From assembly GCF_016722925.1 (NCBI RefSeq), contig NZ_JAEQNC010000001.1, positions 62,001 to 126,000 of the forward strand: a DNA stretch of 64,000 bases, written 5' to 3'. The position numbers and the translations under genes are program-made. Below the pieces are notes generated by a model. That model was not told the origin of the DNA. It was given only the letters and a program-made list of their open reading frames with translations, and searched no databases. Shown here piece after piece: positions 7,766 to 16,386 of the stretch; within the stretch, counting starts at the first letter, position 1, and each line of letters opens with the position of its first letter. The stretch is from Phytoamicus setariae (lineage in GTDB: Bacteria > Pseudomonadota > Alphaproteobacteria > Rhizobiales > Rhizobiaceae).

Positions 7766-10700
7766 ATGCAACGCAATCTGATGACCTCGAGGAAGTTCGC
7801 GCCGCTGTTCTGGACGCAGTTCCTTTCTGCCTTCAATGACAATTTCCTCAAGAACACGCTGATCTTCGTGATCATGGCGCAGCTCGCAGCCGAAGGCGCG
7901 GCGCTGGTAACGCTGGCCGGCGGCATCTTCATTCTGCCGTTCCTGCTGCTTTCCGCGCTGGGTGGCCAATTGGCCGACAAGTTCGACAAGGCGAAGATGG
8001 CCGAACTGCTCAAGCGCGCCGAAATCGGCGTTGCAGCGATTGCCGTCGCCGGCATCGCCTTCTCCTCCATCTGGATCCTGATGCTGGCGCTGTTCGGCTT
8101 CGGGGTCGTCTCGGCACTGTTTGGCCCGATCAAATACGGCATCCTGCCCGATCATCTCGAGCGCAAGGATCTGCCCAAGGCCAATGCCTGGATCGAAGGA
8201 GGCACCTTCATCGCCATCCTGACCGGCACGATCACTGCCGCGGTGGCGTTTTCAGATAAGGGAAGCGTCTGGGTCTTCGGACCGATGATGATGGGTCTTG
8301 CCGTGCTTTGCTGGCTGGCAAGCCGGATGATCCCCGCAACCGGAGCCAAGGCGCCAGACCTTGTCATCGACAGGAACGTGCTGCGTTCCAGCTATACGCT
8401 CGTCAACGAGATCCGTGCCGACAAGCGTATCTGGCGCTCCGCCCTGATGAATTCGTGGTTCTGGTTCGTCGGTGCGTTCGTCATGTCGATGCTGCCGGTC
8501 ATGGTGACCGAAATCCTCGGTGGTTCCGAAATCGTCGTGCCGGCCTATCTTGCCGTCTTCGCCATTGCCATTGCGGTGGGCTCGGCGATTGCCGGCTGGA
8601 TGTCCGCGGGCCGCATCGTGCTGTTGCCGGCGCCGGTGGGCACCGCGTTGATCGCGCTATTCGGTCTTGATCTCGCCTGGAACCTCTGGGGTTTGCATTC
8701 CACCGCGCATGCTGAAACCATCGGCGCCTTCTTTGCCGGCGAGCGGACCATCCGTGTGGCCATCGATCTCGCGGGCATGGCGATTGCGGGTGCATTCCTT
8801 GCCGTGCCGACCTTCGCGGCCATGCAGACCTGGGCGCATGAGGATCGCAGGGCGCGCGTCATTGGCGCGGCCAACGTTCTCTCCGCACTGTTCATCACCT
8901 CGGGCCTGGCGCTCGTTGCCGTGCTGCAGAAGCTGGGCGCCACGGTACCGGCCATCATTCTCAGCCTTTCCATCATCAATCTCGGCGTTGCCTGGCTGAT
9001 GATCAAGACGCTGCCGACCAATCCCTTCCGCGATTTCATCACAATCCTTTTCCGCGCCTTCATGCGGCTGGAAGTCGATGGTCTGGAAAACATCAAGAAG
9101 GCGGGTACTGCGCCGATTATCGCGCTCAACCATGTCAGCTTCCTCGATGGTGCGCTGGCACTTGCCATCACCGAGGAGGAACCGGTCTTCGCCGTGGACT
9201 ACAAGATCGCCCAGGCATGGTGGGTCAAACCTTTCCTCAACATGTGCAAGTTCCTGCCGCTCGATCCGACCAAGCCGATGGCGACGCGCTCGCTGATCAA
9301 GATCGTCAATGAAGGCAATGCGATCGGCATCTTCCCGGAGGGGCGCCTGACCGTCACCGGCACGCTGATGAAGGTTTATGATGGTGCCGCCATGGTGGCC
9401 GACAAGACGGGTTCGATGATCGTTCCCGTCCGTATCGATGGTCTGGAGAAGAGCTACTTCTCGCGCCTCTCGGGTGGCCAGGTGCGTCGTCGCCTGTTCC
9501 CCAAGGTCAAGGTGACGATCCTTGAGCCGGTCAAACTGGATGTCCCTGAGGATCTCAAGGGTCGCAAGCGCCGCATCGCTGCCGGTGCCGCGCTCTACCA
9601 GGTCATGTCGATGCTGATGTTCCGCACGTCCAATACCAGTTCCACCGTGCTTGAACGGATCATCGATACGGCCAGGGAGAAGGGCGGCGGCAAGCTCGCG
9701 GTCGAGGACCCGATTGCCGGTCAGCTCTCCTATGCCAAGCTGCTCACGGGTGCTGCCGTGCTCGGGGCAAAGTTCAGGGCACTTTTCCCGCATGAAAAAA
9801 CGCTCGGCGTCATGCTGCCGAATGCCAATGGCACTGCAGCCACCGTCCTCGGCGTCATGTCGGCGGGCAAGGTTCCGGCGATGCTGAATTTCACGGCGGG
9901 CGCCGCCAACATCCTGTCGGCCTGCCGGGCTGCCGAGATAAAGCACGTGCTGTCCTCGCGCGCCTTCGTCGAGCAGGGCAAGCTTGGTCCCGTCATTGCC
10001 GAACTCGAAAAGGAAGTGCAGATCATCTGGCTGGATGAGCTTCGCACGACCGTGACCTTTGCCGACAAGGTGCGCGGCCTACTTCAAAAGTACCGCCCCC
10101 TGGTCAAGCGCAAGGCCGATGATCCCGCCGTGATCCTCTTCACCTCGGGCTCGGAAGGCACGCCGAAGGGCGTGGTGCTGACACACCGCAATATTCTCTC
10201 CAATGCCGCGCAGGCCGCCTCCCGCATCGATTTCCACTCGGGCGACAAGGTGTTCAACATCCTGCCGGTGTTCCATTCCTTCGGACTGACTGCCGGCACG
10301 GTGCTGCCGCTGGTCTCGGGCGTGCCGATCTATTTCTACCCGTCGCCGCTGCATTACCGCATCGTGCCGGAGCTGATCTATTCGTCCAATGCGACGATCA
10401 TTTTCGGCACCGACACATTCCTGAACGGCTATGCCCGGACGGCTCATCCCTACGATTTCCGCTCGATCCGTTACATCTTCTCGGGGGCGGAGCCGGTTAA
10501 GCCGTCGACGCGCGAGACCTACATGGAGAAGTTCGGCCTCCGCATCCTCGAGGGCTATGGCGTGACCGAAACCGCGCCGGTGATCTCGCTCAACACGCCG
10601 ATGTTCAACCGCTCGGGCACTGTCGGCAAGATCATGCCGGGTATGGAATGGAAGCTTGAGCCGGTGCCGGGCATCGACGAAGGCGGCCGCCTGCATATTC

Positions 10701-11158
10701 GCGGCGCCAATGTCATGGCCGGTTATCTCAGGGCCGAAAATCCCGGCGTCATCGAGCCGCTGGAAGACGGCTGGCACGACACCGGCGATATCGTGACCAT
10801 CGACGAGGATGGCTTCATCCGCATCCGCGGTCGCGCCAAGCGGTTTGCCAAGATCGGCGGCGAGATGGTGTCGCTTGCTGCCGTCGAGGCGCTCGCCGGC
10901 GAGATGTGGCCGGGTCATCTCTCGGTGGTTTCGGCCATCCCGGATGCCAAGAAGGGCGAACGCCTCGTGCTGCTCACCGACGCGCCCGACGCCACCCGCG
11001 CCGAATTCCTCGCCTTTGCCAAGCTGAAAAGTGCGATGGACATGATGGTGCCGGCGGAAGTGCGCATTGGCAAGGTGCCGGTTCTCGGTTCCGGCAAGGT
11101 CGATTTTGTTGCTGCCCGTAAACTGGTGTTGGAGACAAATTCCGCCAAGGCTGCCTAA
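7766..11158 (+). CDS. Three-domain acyl-ACP--phospholipid O-acyltransferase (MFS flippase + PlsC + acyl-ACP synthetase)
   Basis: 1130 residues. Residues 1 to about 425 form an LplT-like major-facilitator transporter (starts KFAPLFWTQFLSAFNDNFLK). About 435-600 is a PlsC acyltransferase with NHVSFLD (H456, D461) and FPEGR (523-527). About 640-1110 is an AMP-binding acyl synthetase with ILFTSGSEGTPKG and GYGVTETAPVIS. By analogy to E. coli LplT and Aas it would import lysophospholipid, activate a fatty acid and re-acylate the lipid at the inner membrane. Placement after PspA-like and YiaA-like genes fits membrane repair. The 92-bp gap before it could hold its own promoter. Confidence 0.92.
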   Translation: MQRNLMTSRKFAPLFWTQFLSAFNDNFLKNTLIFVIMAQLAAEGAALVTLAGGIFILPFLLLSALGGQLADKFDKAKMAELLKRAEIGVAAIAVAGIAFSSIWILMLALFGFGVVSALFGPIKYGILPDHLERKDLPKANAWIEGGTFIAILTGTITAAVAFSDKGSVWVFGPMMMGLAVLCWLASRMIPATGAKAPDLVIDRNVLRSSYTLVNEIRADKRIWRSALMNSWFWFVGAFVMSMLPVMVTEILGGSEIVVPAYLAVFAIAIAVGSAIAGWMSAGRIVLLPAPVGTALIALFGLDLAWNLWGLHSTAHAETIGAFFAGERTIRVAIDLAGMAIAGAFLAVPTFAAMQTWAHEDRRARVIGAANVLSALFITSGLALVAVLQKLGATVPAIILSLSIINLGVAWLMIKTLPTNPFRDFITILFRAFMRLEVDGLENIKKAGTAPIIALNHVSFLDGALALAITEEEPVFAVDYKIAQAWWVKPFLNMCKFLPLDPTKPMATRSLIKIVNEGNAIGIFPEGRLTVTGTLMKVYDGAAMVADKTGSMIVPVRIDGLEKSYFSRLSGGQVRRRLFPKVKVTILEPVKLDVPEDLKGRKRRIAAGAALYQVMSMLMFRTSNTSSTVLERIIDTAREKGGGKLAVEDPIAGQLSYAKLLTGAAVLGAKFRALFPHEKTLGVMLPNANGTAATVLGVMSAGKVPAMLNFTAGAANILSACRAAEIKHVLSSRAFVEQGKLGPVIAELEKEVQIIWLDELRTTVTFADKVRGLLQKYRPLVKRKADDPAVILFTSGSEGTPKGVVLTHRNILSNAAQAASRIDFHSGDKVFNILPVFHSFGLTAGTVLPLVSGVPIYFYPSPLHYRIVPELIYSSNATIIFGTDTFLNGYARTAHPYDFRSIRYIFSGAEPVKPSTRETYMEKFGLRILEGYGVTETAPVISLNTPMFNRSGTVGKIMPGMEWKLEPVPGIDEGGRLHIRGANVMAGYLRAENPGVIEPLEDGWHDTGDIVTIDEDGFIRIRGRAKRFAKIGGEMVSLAAVEALAGEMWPGHLSVVSAIPDAKKGERLVLLTDAPDATRAEFLAFAKLKSAMDMMVPAEVRIGKVPVLGSGKVDFVAARKLVLETNSAKAA

Positions 11159-11186
11159 GGCCGCGGTTACAGACATGCCCCCAAAA

Positions 11187-11222
11187 TGCAAGAGGCCGGC
11201 GAGATATCGCCGGCCTCTTGCA
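11187..11222. terminator. Hairpin between convergent genes
   Basis: A perfect 16-bp stem (11187-11202 with 11207-11222) and a GATA loop. On the minus strand TTTT follows directly, which suits the gene ending at 11243. On the plus strand the following bases are only moderately T-rich. It probably serves both convergent genes. Confidence 0.8.
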
Positions 11223-11242
11223 TATCTAGGTATGTTTTATTG

Positions 11243-13255
11243 CTACCGCTCGAAACGTGGCTCGCGCCCGGTGTCCTGGGCCGTGACCTCTTCGTGTTCT
11301 GGGGCGTCGCCGAATTCCGGCTCCTTGCGATGCTGGGGCGGGGTGGAATCCGCGTCCGGAGCCTGCGGCCGATAGACGTCCTCGGGCTCCATAACAGGGA
11401 AATGCTCCTCGACTTCCGCAGGGCGTTCGTCTTCCATCACCTTTGCTTGCGGTGCCGCTTTAGGCTGCGGTGCGGCTTTAGCCGGAGCGGGGACTTCCGG
11501 CTCCTCGTCGGCCGGGGTCCATTTCTCGAAGCGCTTGGCCCAGAAGCTGTCCCAGGCCTTGCCGAGCCGCGTGCGGCTGTTCGGGAAGGGCGCGAGCAGC
11601 GCAAACAGCAGGCCGAGCACGGCTGGCGAAAAGTCGAGCGCCAATTGCAGGGCGACATAGCCCATCAGGCTGCCGGCATAGGAAACCACAGCCCAGAATG
11701 GCCTCAGCGGCACGAAGACCGGCACACTGTCTGCTGACTGGGCCTGCTGCTCCAGCGTCGGCACCGCTGCTGCCCTTTCACCATGGAAATAGCGATCGAT
11801 GAACGGGATCGTTTCGATGCGGTTTTCGACCGGAATACGGAACTCCAGGCTCGATTTCTTCACCGCGATGTCAGCTTCGGCGCTTTCAGCTGCGTCGTCC
11901 ACCGAGGCGACCAACGTGTTGATCTGGGTGAGGATGACATCCTTCTTGGCCAGCGTACACGCAGACCAGCCGGAGAAGAACGCGTCGGAATTCACCGTTG
12001 CGCTGGTTTCCTTGACGAACGTCTTGACGCTGGGAAGCGCGGACGAATTGTCGGTCTCGACAATCTTGCGGCGGATCTGGTCGGCCTGGGCGGCGAGTTC
12101 CGGCTGGATGTCTTCCAGTTTGCCTTCCGGCTTGCGGATGCGGGCACGCAGCGCCTCGATCTCGGATTTGAGGTCCTGGTTGGCATTCTTGCGGGTGGTG
12201 ACGATGTCGAGGATCGTCGCCGTGCGCGCAGCGGAATCGGTGTAGAATGTCCAGAGAGAGCCCTTGCCGGCGCCGCAGCCCTGTCCCGTAGTCTCCTCGC
12301 TCGCCGCGGCCGCCTTGAGCTGGTTGGACATGTATTGAAGCGCGCCGGAAAGCCGGTTCGCCTCGATGGCGCGGACGCCGTCCACGCGCCGTTCGTAGGC
12401 ATCCAGAACATCGGCATACCAAAGGTTATGGGCGCGGATACCTTCCGTGCCGCCGACGCCGATGATGCCGAATACCGTGTGGATGGCAAGTGTCAGGGGT
12501 ACCAGAACGATGAGACCGGCGACGAAGCCGAACAGCCGCGAAAACATGTTCGAAGCCAGTCGGATGCGCAGGAAAACGAAGTTCCAACCCGCCCAGATGA
12601 TCAGGGCTGCAAGCGCCGAAAGGCCGATCGGGATGCCGTATTGCACCAGCGGCGGATCGAGCGGGTCGACGATCTCGTGATGAAAGCCGATTGCCGTGGT
12701 GGCAAACGAACCGACCATGGCCGCGCCGGTGACGAAGGAGGCGATTTGATACCAGCCATGCGATGGCAGGCTTTTCAGTTCGGCCTTGCGCCTGGCATCG
12801 GCCGATCGCACGGCGAGGTATTCGGCCCGCTCGTCGTCGGTCATGCCTTCGAGCCGTTTGGTCGGCGCAAACCAGACCATGAAGCCGCGATAGAGAGCCA
12901 GAAATATACCGGTGAAGATCAGCCAGACCTGCCACTCGGCGATGGCAGTATCGTCGCCCTGGATCGTGTCGTAGATGGCCAGCGCTGCCGCAAAGCCGCC
13001 GGCATACATGCCCAATGTCGCAAGGACGTTGAGCAGGCGCATCTCGCCGCCGCGCATCCATAGCCCGACCGACAATCCCGCCAGGCAAAGTATCACGAGC
13101 AGGATCTGGAAGATTCCGAGCGGTGTCGCAAGGCTCAGCACGTGCCAGGCAATGAAGACGCCAAGTATGAAGGCGCAGACGGCGTAGATTCGCCCGTACC
13201 AGGCGGCGATGAACGCCCCAGCGTTCTCGAACCACGCGTCGATCGTATTTTTCAT
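11243..13255 (-). CDS. Uncharacterised large multi-pass membrane protein with coiled-coil domain
   Basis: I do not recognise this family. With the ATG at 13255 (GGAAA upstream) it has 670 residues; in-frame starts further upstream (for example 13270) are possible. The N-terminal ~290 residues hold about eight hydrophobic segments. A large extracytoplasmic or cytoplasmic region of about residues 300-510 follows, with a helical charged stretch (NANQDLKSEIEALRARIRKP) and a lone CGAGKG. Another hydrophobic pair lies near FWAVVSYAGSLMGYVALQLA. The last ~100 residues are a Pro/Glu/Ala-rich tail. It is divergent from a TMEM43 gene (234-bp gap), so a joint envelope role is possible. Confidence 0.85.
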   Translation of the reverse strand: MKNTIDAWFENAGAFIAAWYGRIYAVCAFILGVFIAWHVLSLATPLGIFQILLVILCLAGLSVGLWMRGGEMRLLNVLATLGMYAGGFAAALAIYDTIQGDDTAIAEWQVWLIFTGIFLALYRGFMVWFAPTKRLEGMTDDERAEYLAVRSADARRKAELKSLPSHGWYQIASFVTGAAMVGSFATTAIGFHHEIVDPLDPPLVQYGIPIGLSALAALIIWAGWNFVFLRIRLASNMFSRLFGFVAGLIVLVPLTLAIHTVFGIIGVGGTEGIRAHNLWYADVLDAYERRVDGVRAIEANRLSGALQYMSNQLKAAAASEETTGQGCGAGKGSLWTFYTDSAARTATILDIVTTRKNANQDLKSEIEALRARIRKPEGKLEDIQPELAAQADQIRRKIVETDNSSALPSVKTFVKETSATVNSDAFFSGWSACTLAKKDVILTQINTLVASVDDAAESAEADIAVKKSSLEFRIPVENRIETIPFIDRYFHGERAAAVPTLEQQAQSADSVPVFVPLRPFWAVVSYAGSLMGYVALQLALDFSPAVLGLLFALLAPFPNSRTRLGKAWDSFWAKRFEKWTPADEEPEVPAPAKAAPQPKAAPQAKVMEDERPAEVEEHFPVMEPEDVYRPQAPDADSTPPQHRKEPEFGDAPEHEEVTAQDTGREPRFER

Positions 13256-13489
13256 GGAATTTCCGCTCATTTCAACTGATTCGGCGTCCCCACGCCGTGT
13301 CTTTCGACTATTTGTGGGACTTTCCATGCATTGCAAGGGATTTTGCTGGTCATCTCTGTGCAAGCGGCAAATATCTCCGCTTGTTGGCGAATAACTGGCC
13401 GCCTATCCACGTTTTATTAGGGCCGTTTGAGGCATTTATGCTGCCTGAGCCGCAAGAAGGGGTTGCGGTTCGATTGTTTGGAGAGGGCT

Positions 13490-14677
13490 ATGAGCTACAC
13501 CGAAACCACCACGACATCCTGGTTCACGCGCATCAAGAACGCGTTGATCGGAATACTTGTCGGCATCGTTCTAATTCTTGTTTCCATCTACTTCCTGTTC
13601 TGGAACGAGGGGCGCGCGATCCAGACGTACCGTTCGCTGGTGGAGGGGGCGGGTCTGGTTGTTTCGGTCGACAGCGCAAGGACGGATCCTGCCAACGATG
13701 GCAAGCTCATCCATATTACCGGGCCGGTGAAGGCCGAAGGCACGGTCAGTGACGACCAGTTCGCCGTAGAGGCGGATGGAGCACTGGCGATCGTGCGTAA
13801 TGTCGAGATGTATCAGTGGGTTGAAAAATCCGAGAGCAAGACCGAGAAGAACCTCGGTGGCAGCGAAGAGACGACGACGACCTACAGCTATTCAAAAGAA
13901 TGGCGCTCGAGCCCGGTCGATTCCGCCGACTTCAAGGTGCCGGATGGCCACGAGAATCCTTCATTTGCGGTGGACGCCAAGCGCATTGTCGTCGATAGCG
14001 CCACCGTCGGCGCCTTCGTGCTCGACGGTTCGCAGGTTGCCAATCTTGGCGATGACAAGCAGATTCGGTTGACCGAGGAAGACGTGTCGCGCATCGGCAG
14101 CGAGATCGCGACCGACAGGCCGGTGAAGTTCAATCAAGGTGACATCTATCTCGGCTCTTCTGCAAGTTCGCCGCAAATCGGCGACATGAAGATCGGGTTC
14201 GAACGCACCGATCTTGCCGAAGCCAGCTTCGTCGGCGCCCAGAAGGGTGACCGGATCGAGGCCTATACCAGCACCAACGGTCGCGAAATCCTGCTGAGTG
14301 CGGCTGGCAAGAAGGATGCGCCGGCCATGTTCGCGCAGGCGCAGCAGGAAAATACCATCATCACCTGGCTGATCCGCGCGGGCGGCCTGCTCGGCCTGTT
14401 CATCGGCTTCAAGTTGATGACGATGATCCTGCCCGTTCTTGGCGATGTCGTGCCTTTCATCGGCTCGATCGTCAGCTTTGGTACCGGCATACTTGCGCTG
14501 GTCTTCACATTGGTCGTTGGGCCGCTTGTCATCGCCATCGGCTGGTTTGCCTATCGCCCGGCGCTGGCAATAGGAATCATTGCCAGCAGTCTGCTGTTGG
14601 CCGCGGCCTTCATCTACCTCCGCCGGAAAGCGGCGGCGGCTGCGACAACGCAGCCGGCGTTGGGACGAACGGGTTGA
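13490..14677 (+). CDS. TMEM43-family membrane protein
   Basis: 395 residues from the ATG at 13490, preceded by GGAGAGGG; a longer frame from 13427 lacks family-like sequence. An N-terminal membrane helix (ALIGILVGIVLILVSIYFLF) is followed by FWNEGRAIQTYRSLVEGAG, a large domain to about residue 275, and three or four C-terminal helices. This is the TMEM43/LUMA architecture, known in bacteria and in the eukaryotic nuclear envelope, but its bacterial role is undefined. It is divergent from the 670-residue membrane protein and ends at a strong terminator. Confidence 0.88.
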   Translation: MSYTETTTTSWFTRIKNALIGILVGIVLILVSIYFLFWNEGRAIQTYRSLVEGAGLVVSVDSARTDPANDGKLIHITGPVKAEGTVSDDQFAVEADGALAIVRNVEMYQWVEKSESKTEKNLGGSEETTTTYSYSKEWRSSPVDSADFKVPDGHENPSFAVDAKRIVVDSATVGAFVLDGSQVANLGDDKQIRLTEEDVSRIGSEIATDRPVKFNQGDIYLGSSASSPQIGDMKIGFERTDLAEASFVGAQKGDRIEAYTSTNGREILLSAAGKKDAPAMFAQAQQENTIITWLIRAGGLLGLFIGFKLMTMILPVLGDVVPFIGSIVSFGTGILALVFTLVVGPLVIAIGWFAYRPALAIGIIASSLLLAAAFIYLRRKAAAAATTQPALGRTG

Positions 14678-14700
14678 AGCCACGGCACGTGTCGAATAGG

Positions 14701-14738
14701 AAGGGCCGGGCAGCAAAGCCCGGCCCTTATTTGTTTTT
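14701..14738 (+). terminator. Rho-independent terminator of the TMEM43 gene
   Basis: An 11-bp perfect GC-rich stem (14701-14711 with 14718-14728) and loop AGCAAA, followed by ATTTGTTTTT. It lies 23 bp after the TMEM43 stop. Confidence 0.9.
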
Positions 14739-14753
14739 CTAGGAAGGACACTG

Positions 14754-15536
14754 ATGTTCGTTGCAGGCAAGCTGCTCTGGCTGGTGTTCCAGCCGCTGTC
14801 GCTGGTGTTCTTCCTGATCGCCGCAGCCGTTGCCTTGCAATTGTTGCGTTGGCGGAAACTGGCCGTGCTGTTGTCGTCAATGGCAGGACTGATCCTTTTC
14901 ATAGCGTTGTTTACCACTTTCGGCGCCTGGAGCCTTCAGCACCTGGAAGCGCGCTATCCGAAACCGGCGCTGCCTGAGAACGTGGCCTGCATGGTCGTCC
15001 TTGGCGGCGCGTTCGACCTTGAGGTGACAGCCGGTCGCGGTGGGATGGAGATGAACCAGTCCGCCGATCGGTTCATCGAAGCGGCGCGGCTCGCCCGCCT
15101 ACATCCGGACGCGAAAATCCTTGTCTCGGGTGGCGATGGATCGTTTTCGGGCGATTACAAGGGCGATGCGGAGCTGGCCGGCGACTTCTTCTCCGCCATG
15201 GGTGTCGATCCCGGCCGGATCATCCGGGAGACCGTCTCGCGCAACACGGCGGAGAATGTGTCCCAAACCAAGCAGCTTCTCGACAGCAACGGGCTTGCGG
15301 ATTGCCTGCTGATCACCTCGGCCTATCACATGCCGCGGGCGCGGGCGCTGTTCGAGGCACGCAATGTTGCCACGATCGCATGGCCGACTGATTACCGTGC
15401 CAGCGGCAAGGTGGCGCTTGGCCTCGATTTTACCCAACCGACGTTAAACAGCCAGCTGATCTCTACCGCCACGCGTGAATGGCTTGCACTCCTGAATTCC
15501 TATGCAACCGGCAAGACAAGGCAACTGGTTCCCTGA
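14754..15536 (+). CDS. YdcF/ElyC-like DUF218 membrane protein
   Basis: 260 residues. Two N-terminal membrane helices (about 5-27 and 33-55) precede a DUF218 domain with ACMVVLGGAFD, AKILVSGGDGSF, TVSRNTAENV and LLITSAYHMPRARALFE. E. coli ElyC of this family affects envelope biogenesis and undecaprenyl-phosphate supply; the biochemical activity remains unsettled. AGGAAGGAC lies before the ATG. The TMEM43 terminator is just upstream, so it has its own promoter or relies on read-through. Confidence 0.85.
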   Translation: MFVAGKLLWLVFQPLSLVFFLIAAAVALQLLRWRKLAVLLSSMAGLILFIALFTTFGAWSLQHLEARYPKPALPENVACMVVLGGAFDLEVTAGRGGMEMNQSADRFIEAARLARLHPDAKILVSGGDGSFSGDYKGDAELAGDFFSAMGVDPGRIIRETVSRNTAENVSQTKQLLDSNGLADCLLITSAYHMPRARALFEARNVATIAWPTDYRASGKVALGLDFTQPTLNSQLISTATREWLALLNSYATGKTRQLVP

Positions 15537-15628
15537 GGATTCTGCAGAGCTAACCTGCGCGGGGCCATCCTTGGTATGATTGACAAACAGCCATTGGCAT
15601 CCTTCCATGCCGTTACTGTGGAGCGGAC

Positions 15629-16264
15629 ATGACGTATCTAGAATTTCTCGATTACCTGGCGATTGCGCTGTTTGCAGCGACTGGCGGGCTTGCGGCGAGC
15701 CGCAAGCAGCTGGATCTCGTCGGCTTCATTTTCCTGGCGTCGATTACCGGCATCGGCGGCGGTACGTTCCGCGACATCATCCTGGGTCAATTGCCGGTCT
15801 TCTGGGTCAAGAATCCCAATTACCTGCTGGCATGCCTGTTCTCCGGAATTCTGGTGTTCTTCACCGCCCATCTGTTTGAATCGCGCTACCGGCTGCTGAT
15901 CTGGCTCGATGCGATCGGCATGTCCGCTTATGCGGCGCTGGGGGCAGCCAAGGGGCTGGCGGCGACGGGGTCTCCGCTTGTGGCGATCGTCACCGGCATG
16001 CTGACAGCCACATTCGGCGGCGTGCTCCGCGATATCGTCGCGGGAGAGCCTTCGGTTCTGTTGCGGCCCGAAATCTATGTTACAGCTGCTTTGGCGGGAG
16101 CTGCAGTCTATACCGGGGCCTCGTATATGCAAATGAGTGAGCTTGTCTGCTTCGGGCTTGCCATGGCGACGGCCTTTTCCATCCGCGGAGGGGCTCTCCG
16201 CTTTGGCTGGACAATGCCGGTCTACAGGGGGCGCCCGGGGCGCGATCCCGAGGATGTGATGTAG
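15629..16264 (+). CDS. Trimeric intracellular cation (TRIC)-type channel family protein (UPF0126)
   Basis: 211 residues with about seven hydrophobic segments and the repeated family motif: SITGIGGGTFRDIILGQLP near residue 50 and TATFGGVLRDIVAGEPSVLL near residue 130. The GGGxxRD repeats mark prokaryotic TRIC-like proteins, which are trimeric potassium-permeable channels in structural work. The physiological role in this organism is unknown. Purine-rich GGAGCGGAC precedes the ATG. Confidence 0.9.
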   Translation: MTYLEFLDYLAIALFAATGGLAASRKQLDLVGFIFLASITGIGGGTFRDIILGQLPVFWVKNPNYLLACLFSGILVFFTAHLFESRYRLLIWLDAIGMSAYAALGAAKGLAATGSPLVAIVTGMLTATFGGVLRDIVAGEPSVLLRPEIYVTAALAGAAVYTGASYMQMSELVCFGLAMATAFSIRGGALRFGWTMPVYRGRPGRDPEDVM

Positions 16265-16386
16265 CGATTTGACCGTCTGCTTTGCCGCCGACGTCACGAA
16301 AGCTTCATCCGGACTTCAAGTCACCGTCATCTAGCCCGCCTATCGGTTCTGCGTTGTTCAACTTACGCAAGCCAACAGGTGATATT

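Noticed and set aside
8657-9946. A 429-codon open frame on the minus strand
   Set aside because: Antisense to the acyltransferase fusion, which shows three intact domains.
11783-13063. A 426-codon open frame on the plus strand
   Set aside because: Antisense to the large membrane protein, which has the better hydrophobic pattern and a terminator.
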